From contig CAIYWM010000333.1 of the NCBI GenBank assembly GCA_903929895.1, positions 1-6,277 on the forward strand: a stretch of 6,277 nt of DNA, read 5' to 3'. This stretch comes from an uncultured Alphaproteobacteria bacterium. GTDB taxonomy: Bacteria; Pseudomonadota; Alphaproteobacteria; Reyranellales; Reyranellaceae. Every line of letters begins with the position of its first letter. Within the stretch, counting starts at the first letter, position 1. The notes under the pieces were generated by a model. That model searched no databases, was not told the DNA's origin, and was given only the letters and a program-made list of their open reading frames with translations. Both the position numbers and the translations under genes were made by a program. This document shows positions 1 to 4,265 of the stretch, in pieces.

Positions 1-111
1 ATCCCGTTCCATCACCTGCCCGAGGCGCACCGGCACCTGCGGCCGCACCTGAAATACGTCGCGAAGAGCTATACTCAGACGCACGGCGAGATCATCCGCA
101 GCTTCGGCTGA
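1..111 (+). CDS. 3' end of an unidentified upstream gene (partial)
   Basis: An open frame enters from the left edge in frame 1 and ends at TGA 109-111, giving 36 C-terminal residues that finish EIIRSFG. The piece is rich in His, Arg and Leu (it begins IPFHHLPEAHRHLRPHLKY) and looks helical, but it is too short for me to assign a family. It is treated as coding because it is on the same strand as the next gene, stops only 10 bp before that gene's ATG, and the next gene's ribosome binding site overlaps its end. This is the usual spacing inside an operon. It is therefore probably a member of the same transcription unit as the hydrolase, thioredoxin-like and selenoprotein genes. Its function is unknown. 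Confidence 0.6.
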   Translation: MPFHHLPEAHRHLRPHLKYVAKSYTQTHGEIIRSFG

Positions 112-120
112 GGGGGCAGG
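110..120 (+). promoter_or_regulatory. Ribosome binding site of the MetX-like hydrolase gene
   Basis: The purine-rich run GAGGGGGCAGG lies directly before ATG 122 and overlaps the stop codon of the upstream gene. It supports ATG 122 as the start and suggests that translation is coupled to the preceding gene. Confidence 0.55.
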
Positions 121-121
121 C

Positions 122-1090
122 ATGACGAAGGAAGGCATCTGGTCGGCGGATCACGTCCGGCTGCAGCGCGGCGGCACCCTGAAACAGGCCCGCATCGTAT
201 GGAAGACCTACGGCACGCTGTCGCCCAAACGCGACAACGTGATCCTCTACCCGACCAGCTACGGCGCCCATCACACCGACATCGAGTGGCTGGTCGACGT
301 GCGGCGCTGCCTCGATCCCAGCCGCTACTTCATCGTCATCCCCAACATGCTGACGAACGGCCTGTCCTCGTCGCCGTCCAACACGCCGGATTTTCCCGAG
401 GTCACGACCTACGACAACGTCATGCTGCAGCGGCAGATGCTGGTCGAGCTGTTCGGCATCGACCGGCTGAAGCTGGTCTATGGCTGGTCGATGGGAGCGC
501 AGCAGGCCTATCACTGGGGCGCGCTGTTCGGCGACGCGGTGGAGCGCATCGTGGTCAATTGCGGCTCGGCGAAGACCGCGCCGCACAACTTCGTCTTCCT
601 CGAAGGCGTCCGCACGACCCTGCAGGCGGCGGCAACGCCGCAGCAGGGCTTGCGCGCCATGGGCCGCATCTATGCCGGCTGGGCGCTCAGCCAGACCTTC
701 TATCGCCGCGAGATGTGGCGCGGGCTGGGCTTCACCAGCCTCGAGGATTTCCTCGTGCGCTCGTGGGAGGCCAACTTCCTGCGGCGCGACATGCACGACC
801 TGCTGGCCCAGCTCTGGACCTGGCAGCATGGCGACATCTCGGCCAACGATCTCTATCGCGGCGATCTGCAGATGGCGCTGGCCGGCATCAAGGCCAAGGT
901 GCTGCTGATGCCGTCGGCTACCGATCTCTATTTCCAGACCGACGACAACCGCGCGGAGTTGCCGTATCTCAAGTACGGGAAGCTGGTGGAGATCCCGTCG
1001 GTCTGGGGTCATCGCGCCGGCAACCCGCGCGACAATCCCGAGGATGCCGCGTTCATCGATGCCCAGGTGGAGGCTCTGCTGAATGATTGA
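122..1090 (+). CDS. Alpha/beta-hydrolase of the homoserine O-acetyltransferase (MetX)-like class
   Basis: A 322-residue, probably cytoplasmic protein with no signal peptide or membrane segment. The fold is recognisable as the MetX-type alpha/beta-hydrolase. The nucleophile elbow is GWSMG with Ser123, followed by AQQAYHW. The acid is Asp268 in PSATDLYF and the base is His297 in VWGHRAGNP, so the Ser-Asp-His triad is complete. The segment around residues 43-58 (YPTSYGAHHTDIEW) occupies the oxyanion-hole region, and PNMLTNGLSSSPSNTP (74-89) corresponds to the substrate loop of MetX. True homoserine acetyltransferases usually have GGSMGG at the elbow and a Gly-rich loop here, and both differ. I therefore infer an acyltransferase or hydrolase with another substrate rather than methionine synthesis. 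The gene overlaps the next one by 8 bp (ATGATTGA). Its position in a selenoprotein operon suggests it acts in the same unknown pathway. Confidence 0.9.
   Translation: MTKEGIWSADHVRLQRGGTLKQARIVWKTYGTLSPKRDNVILYPTSYGAHHTDIEWLVDVRRCLDPSRYFIVIPNMLTNGLSSSPSNTPDFPEVTTYDNVMLQRQMLVELFGIDRLKLVYGWSMGAQQAYHWGALFGDAVERIVVNCGSAKTAPHNFVFLEGVRTTLQAAATPQQGLRAMGRIYAGWALSQTFYRREMWRGLGFTSLEDFLVRSWEANFLRRDMHDLLAQLWTWQHGDISANDLYRGDLQMALAGIKAKVLLMPSATDLYFQTDDNRAELPYLKYGKLVEIPSVWGHRAGNPRDNPEDAAFIDAQVEALLND
1069..1073 (+). promoter_or_regulatory. Ribosome binding site GGAGG of the thioredoxin-like fusion gene
   Basis: GGAGG lies inside the end of the MetX-like gene, 9 nt before ATG 1083. It fixes ATG 1083 as the start. 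Together with the 8-bp ATGATTGA stop/start overlap it indicates translational coupling of the two genes. Confidence 0.75.
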
Positions 1091-2525
1091 GGTACTGCCC
1101 GCGGACGGGCTGGTGATCGTTGCCAAGCACGAGTGCCATACCTGCGTGCTGGTCGAGCCGGTGATGCAGAGCCTCGACAAAGCGGGCCCGCTCACCGTCA
1201 TCACCCAGGACGATCCGGCCTTTCCCGCCGGCGTTGGCCGGGTGCTCGACGACCAGCAGCTCGAACGGTCCTTTCATCTCAACATCGAAGCCGTGCCGAC
1301 CCTGATCCGCTACGAAGGCGGTCGCGAGGTCGGGCGCACCGTGGGCTGGGATCGCGCCGAATGGACCCGCCTCGCCGGCCAGGCGGCCGCGGGCGAAGGC
1401 CTGCCCGCCTGGCAGCCCGGTTGCGGCTCGCGCAGCGTCGAGCCCGGCGTGCAGGAGGCGCTGATCGCGCGCTACGGCGATCCCGGCCTCGCCTCGCGCG
1501 AGATTCCGGTCGGTGAATGGGACGATCCCATCGAGGCCTGCTTCGAGCGCGGCTGGAGCGACGGGCTTCCCGTCGTGCCGCCGACCGACGAGCGCATCCT
1601 GCGCATGCTGGGCGGCACCGACCGCAAGCCCGACGAGATCGTGGGCCTGATCCCGCCCAACCTCGCGCCCTGCACCGTCGAGAAGGTCGCCATCAACGCC
1701 GTGATGGCGGGCTGCAAGCCGGAATACATGCCGGTCGTGCTGGGCGTGCTGGAGGCGGCGCTCGATCCTCTCTTTGTGCTGCACGGGCTGCTCTGCACGA
1801 CGCATTTCGCGGGCCCGCTGGTCATCATCAACGGCCCTGCCGCGAAGGCGGTCGGCATGAACTCGGGCATCAATGCGCTCGGCCAGGGCAATCGCGCCAA
1901 TGCCACGATCGGCCGCGCCCTGCAGCTCATCGTGCGCAATGTCGGCGGCGGCCTGCCCGGCGGCATGGACCGCGCCACCTTGGGGAATCCCGGCAAGTAC
2001 ACGTTCTGCTTCGCCGAGGACGAATCCGATCCCGACTGGGAGCCGCTGGCGCAGCGGCGCGGCATCGCTGCGGGCAAGAGCGCCGTCACCCTGTTCCATG
2101 CCGAAGGCGTGCACGGCTTCATCGACCAGAAATCCCGCACGCCGGAGGAGCTCGCGCGCTCGCTGGCGATGGGCCTGTTCGGCGTCGGCCATCCCAAGCT
2201 CTGCGATTCGGGCAATGCCGTGCTGGTGCTCTCGCCCGAGCATTACCGGATCTTCAAGGAGGGCGGCTGGAATCGCCGGCGCATCGAGGACGAACTCCAT
2301 CAGGCCCTGAAGCGGCCCGGCCGCGACCTGATCCAGGGCGCGCAGGGCGTGCCGGAAGGGCTGCCGGCCTCGATGGCCGACAAGATCGTCGACAAGTTCC
2401 AGCCCGACGGGCTGCTGATCGTTCGCGCTGGCGGTCCCGCCGGTCTATTCTCCGCCATCATCGGCGGCTGGCCGGGTCAGCGTGTGCGCGAGGAATGCCA
2501 GGCCGTCACCCACGAGATTCGCTGA
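1083..2525 (+). CDS. Two-domain protein: N-terminal thioredoxin-like CHTC domain plus large conserved domain of unknown function
   Basis: A 480-residue protein with no signal peptide or clear membrane segment. Residues 1 to about 105 look like a small thioredoxin fold: a beta strand (LVIVAKHE), the CHTC redox site (Cys18, Cys21) at the head of a helix, and the cis-proline motif VPTLIRY (Pro72). A linker rich in Ala, Gly and Pro follows. Residues 145-480 form a second domain beginning DDPIEACFERGWSDGLPVVPPT. Other recognisable blocks are VEKVAINAVMAGCKPEYMP (199-217), LVIINGP (246-252), NSGINALGQGNRANATIGRAL (260-280), and GGGLPGGMDRATLGNPGKYTF (288-308). I recall this block pattern from conserved hypothetical proteins near UGSC proteins, but no reaction is known to me. 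The spacing to the selenoprotein gene is 14 bp. I infer that the thioredoxin part reduces the Sec/Cys centre of the next protein, or that both serve one enzyme complex. The CDS boundaries and the thioredoxin call are firm; the role is not. Confidence 0.88.
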   Translation: MIEVLPADGLVIVAKHECHTCVLVEPVMQSLDKAGPLTVITQDDPAFPAGVGRVLDDQQLERSFHLNIEAVPTLIRYEGGREVGRTVGWDRAEWTRLAGQAAAGEGLPAWQPGCGSRSVEPGVQEALIARYGDPGLASREIPVGEWDDPIEACFERGWSDGLPVVPPTDERILRMLGGTDRKPDEIVGLIPPNLAPCTVEKVAINAVMAGCKPEYMPVVLGVLEAALDPLFVLHGLLCTTHFAGPLVIINGPAAKAVGMNSGINALGQGNRANATIGRALQLIVRNVGGGLPGGMDRATLGNPGKYTFCFAEDESDPDWEPLAQRRGIAAGKSAVTLFHAEGVHGFIDQKSRTPEELARSLAMGLFGVGHPKLCDSGNAVLVLSPEHYRIFKEGGWNRRRIEDELHQALKRPGRDLIQGAQGVPEGLPASMADKIVDKFQPDGLLIVRAGGPAGLFSAIIGGWPGQRVREECQAVTHEIR

Positions 2526-2529
2526 AGGA
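2524..2529 (+). promoter_or_regulatory. Ribosome binding site of the selenoprotein gene
   Basis: GAAGGA overlaps the stop codon of the upstream gene and lies 10 nt before ATG 2540. The other in-frame ATG (2552) has no comparable site upstream, so 2540 is preferred. Confidence 0.55.
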
Positions 2530-2539
2530 CGCTGACCCC

Positions 2540-3076
2540 ATGAATCACGCCATGAACCCTTCGACCAAGCTGCGCGATCCCACGGCCGAGACCTCGCCGA
2601 CCCGCCGCGCCCGCCTCGCGCCGCCGCCCTCGCTCGACGGCAAGGTCGTGGCGCTGATGGATATCGGCAAGTCGGGGGGCTCGGTGTTCCTCGACCGGCT
2701 CGAGGGCCACTTCAAGTCGGCGGGCGTGGCGACCAAGCGCTATCGCAAGCCCACCAACACCAAGGTCGCGCCGCCTGCGGTGCTGCAGACCATCGCGGCC
2801 GAGGCACAGCTCGCGGTGATCGCCTTAAGCGATTGAGGCTCCTGCACATCGTGCAGTCTGCACGACCTTCATAGTCTCGACGGCCGCGGCCTCCCCGGCG
2901 TCAACATCGTGACCACCGAATTCGTGGACGGCGTCACCGCGCAAAGCGATGCGCTGGGCTTCGAGCCGGCGGTCGTCTACGTCCCCCATCCGATCCAGAA
3001 CCGCACCAGGGCCGAGATCGACGAGATCGCCGACCGCGCCTTCGACCAGGTGATGGCGTTGCTGAAGAGCGCTTAG
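2540..3076 (+). CDS. UGSC-motif selenoprotein with in-frame TGA read as selenocysteine
   Basis: With TGA 2834-2836 read as selenocysteine, the frame encodes 178 residues from ATG 2540 to TAG 3074-3076. Sec is residue 99. The centre reads ALSD-Sec-GSCTSCSLHD, so Sec99 forms a UxxC pair with Cys102, and Cys102/Cys105 form a CxxC. Before it come SLDGKVVALMDIGKSGGSVF (residues 31-50) and KRYRKPTN (66-73). After it come LPGVNIVTTEFVD (118-130) and a C-terminal helix with IDEIADRAFDQVMALL (160-175). This matches the pattern I know as the UGSC family of (seleno)proteins, in which other members carry Cys at the Sec position. The 79 codons after the TGA keep the codon bias and the family pattern, which argues against a pseudogene. 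The short N-terminal stretch LRDPT is also usual for the family. It is probably a cytosolic redox protein; its substrate is unknown. An ordinary gene caller would stop at 2836 and lose the active site. Confidence 0.93.
2834..2836 (+). other. Selenocysteine codon (recoded TGA)
   Basis: This TGA is in frame between GAT (Asp98) and GGC (Gly100) and is followed by TCC TGC, giving Sec-Gly-Ser-Cys. The frame remains open on both sides and a SECIS-like hairpin has this codon at its base. In E. coli selenoprotein genes, SelB with Sec-tRNA binds such a hairpin immediately 3' of the codon. Confidence 0.92.
2834..2879 (+). promoter_or_regulatory. Bacterial SECIS element (selenocysteine insertion hairpin)
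   Basis: The upper stem is a perfect 7-bp hairpin: TCGTGCA (2849-2855), loop GTC (2856-2858), TGCACGA (2859-2865). A lower stem pairs TGAGGCT (2834-2840) with AGTCTCG (2873-2879), 7 bp including two G-U pairs, so the TGA sits at the base. The internal loops are 8 and 7 nt. Counting the T of TGA as 1, the loop G and U are at 23 and 24, the same positions as the SelB-contacting GU of the E. coli fdhF element. The 3' side CTGCAC also matches fdhF by position. The bulged U of fdhF is not present, and the loop is 3 nt rather than 4. This is folding by eye, not a computed structure. Confidence 0.82.
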
Positions 3077-3084
3077 GACAAAAC

Positions 3085-3172
3085 TGTCGTCCTCAGCGCA
3101 GCGAAGGACCTGACGGAGCGACCAGCGGACTGCGTTGCTGGCGAGAGATCCTTCGCTTCGCTCAGGATGACA
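3085..3172. repeat. Imperfect inverted repeat in the convergent intergenic gap (possible bidirectional terminator)
   Basis: The left arm 3085-3111 and the reverse complement of the right arm 3146-3172 match at 23 of 27 positions, sharing the core AGCGAAGGA. A shorter inner pair, CCAGC (3122-3126) with GCTGG (3137-3141), extends the cruciform. The right arm read on the minus strand begins TGTCATCCTGAGCGAAGCGA. This is the sequence type I know as a common intergenic repeat in GC-rich bacteria, which translates spuriously to 'VILSEAKDLS' or 'HPERSEGS'. It occupies most of the 130-bp gap between the converging selenoprotein and hydrolase genes, so it could also end transcription from both sides. 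No T-tract typical of an intrinsic terminator follows it. The repeat is directly visible; the terminator role is inferred. Confidence 0.75.
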
Positions 3173-3206
3173 AAAGTGGGGAGCCGGTGCCCCCGTCTCC
3201 TGCCGA

Positions 3207-4265
3207 CTAATCCTTCTCCGGCACGACGGCCGGCTGGACCGTCTCCTCGACGGTCGTGTCGGTATCGGGCTCCACCGGGGCGCTCGACTGCGGCGGCAAT
3301 GGTGCGTTGGCCAGGAAGGCCGCGACGACGGCGGCGGTCGCGCGCGGGGCTTCTTCCATCGGGTTGTGGCCGAGATTCTCGAAGATCTCGAGCTTGGCGC
3401 CCTTGATGTCCTCCTGGAAGCGGAAGGCATCGCCGACCGGCACCCAGCGGTCCTTGGCCCCCCAGATGATCAGGGTCGGTACGTCCATGCGCCTGAGCGG
3501 CGTGGGATCGAGCGGCTCCTGCGTGCGGGCGCGTTGCAGGGTCGCCTCGCGGTTGCCGGGGAAGCGCTGCAGATCGGCATAGCGCCGGACCCGCTCGGGC
3601 GTCACCAGCGCGGGATCGGCATAGGCCTCGGTGAGCGACCGGCGGACCAGCCCCTCCGGCTTGAAGTAGATTCCGAGGTCGCCGACGAGCGGCGTGCGGG
3701 CGAGCCGGGTCGGCAGCGGCGCGTCGCCCCCCGGCCGGGGATAGCCGGCGGCGTCGACCAGCACGAGCTGGATGACACGGTCGGGCCGCGTCGCCGCGAA
3801 GGTCCAGGCGACGGCGGCGCCCAGCGAATGGCCGGCCACGACGACCTTGTCGAGATGCAGGGTGTCGATCAGCACTTCGATGAAGTCGGCATAGGCCTCG
3901 ACGGTGTATTCGTCGCGCGGCCAGGCGCCGGTCAGGCCGTGGCCCGGCAGGTCGACGGAAATGACGCGGGCTTCCTTGCCCAGCTCGCGCGCCCAGCCTT
4001 CCCACACGTGCAGCGAGCCGTTCGAGCCGTGGATCAGCACGATCGGCACGCCGTCGGGATTGCCCTGCTCGCGGACATGGGCGTTGACGCCGCCGACATC
4101 GACGAAGCGCGAGCGGTCGTTGGCATAGCGCGCGATCAAGGTTTCGGGCGGCAGCGACGGCGCATAGGCCCACATCGCCACGCCCGCGAACACCGCCGCC
4201 GCGAACAGCGCATAGAGGGGCCAGCGCCGCGGGGGCGCCTCGTCCCTACGACGCCGCGGGGCCAT
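3207..4265 (-). CDS. Membrane-anchored alpha/beta-hydrolase
   Basis: A 352-residue protein counted from ATG 4265. Residues 1-14 are Arg-rich, and WPLYALFAAAVFAGVAMWAY (15-34) is a single hydrophobic segment, so the enzyme is probably an uncleaved signal-anchored periplasmic protein. The fold is a classical alpha/beta-hydrolase: oxyanion motif LIHGSNGS, strand and turn VDLPGHGLTG, nucleophile elbow GHSLG with Ser147, acid Asp272 in WGAKDRWVP, and base His300 in NLGHNPMEEAP. The tail from about residue 320 is Pro- and acid-rich and looks disordered. Epoxide hydrolase, haloalkane dehalogenase-like, esterase or C-C hydrolase activities all share this pattern; the Ser nucleophile excludes the Asp-nucleophile ones, and the substrate is not predictable. 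A GTG one codon upstream (4268) is an alternative start, but ACAGG (4273-4277) is better spaced for the ATG. The gene start overlaps the end of the upstream channel gene by about 20 bp, so the two are probably coupled. Confidence 0.9.
   Translation of the reverse strand: MAPRRRRDEAPPRRWPLYALFAAAVFAGVAMWAYAPSLPPETLIARYANDRSRFVDVGGVNAHVREQGNPDGVPIVLIHGSNGSLHVWEGWARELGKEARVISVDLPGHGLTGAWPRDEYTVEAYADFIEVLIDTLHLDKVVVAGHSLGAAVAWTFAATRPDRVIQLVLVDAAGYPRPGGDAPLPTRLARTPLVGDLGIYFKPEGLVRRSLTEAYADPALVTPERVRRYADLQRFPGNREATLQRARTQEPLDPTPLRRMDVPTLIIWGAKDRWVPVGDAFRFQEDIKGAKLEIFENLGHNPMEEAPRATAAVVAAFLANAPLPPQSSAPVEPDTDTTVEETVQPAVVPEKD

Noticed and set aside
92..1204. Long minus-strand open frame of 370 residues
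   Set aside because: It is the antisense shadow of the MetX-like gene, rich in Arg, Ala, His and Gln with no family motif, as expected in GC-rich DNA.
1053..2300. Long minus-strand open frame of 415 residues
   Set aside because: It is antisense to the thioredoxin-fusion gene, whose CHTC and conserved blocks are clearly the real coding signal.
1517..2539. Plus-strand open frame running into the selenoprotein start
   Set aside because: It is an out-of-frame Arg-rich shadow of the thioredoxin-fusion gene; only the part from ATG 2540 is real.
2540..2836. Short standalone gene ending at TGA 2836 (98 residues)
   Set aside because: It would cut a UGSC-family protein just before its active-site motif. 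The same frame continues with family-like sequence to 3076, and a SECIS-like hairpin follows.
2834..3076. Pseudogene caused by a nonsense mutation
   Set aside because: The TGA coincides with the known Sec position of the family, no other frame damage is seen, and the downstream codons keep normal bias.
2825..3430. Minus-strand open frame of 201 residues
   Set aside because: It is antisense to the selenoprotein end and runs through the palindromic repeat (its HPERSEGS peptide is the typical repeat artefact) into a wrong frame of the hydrolase.
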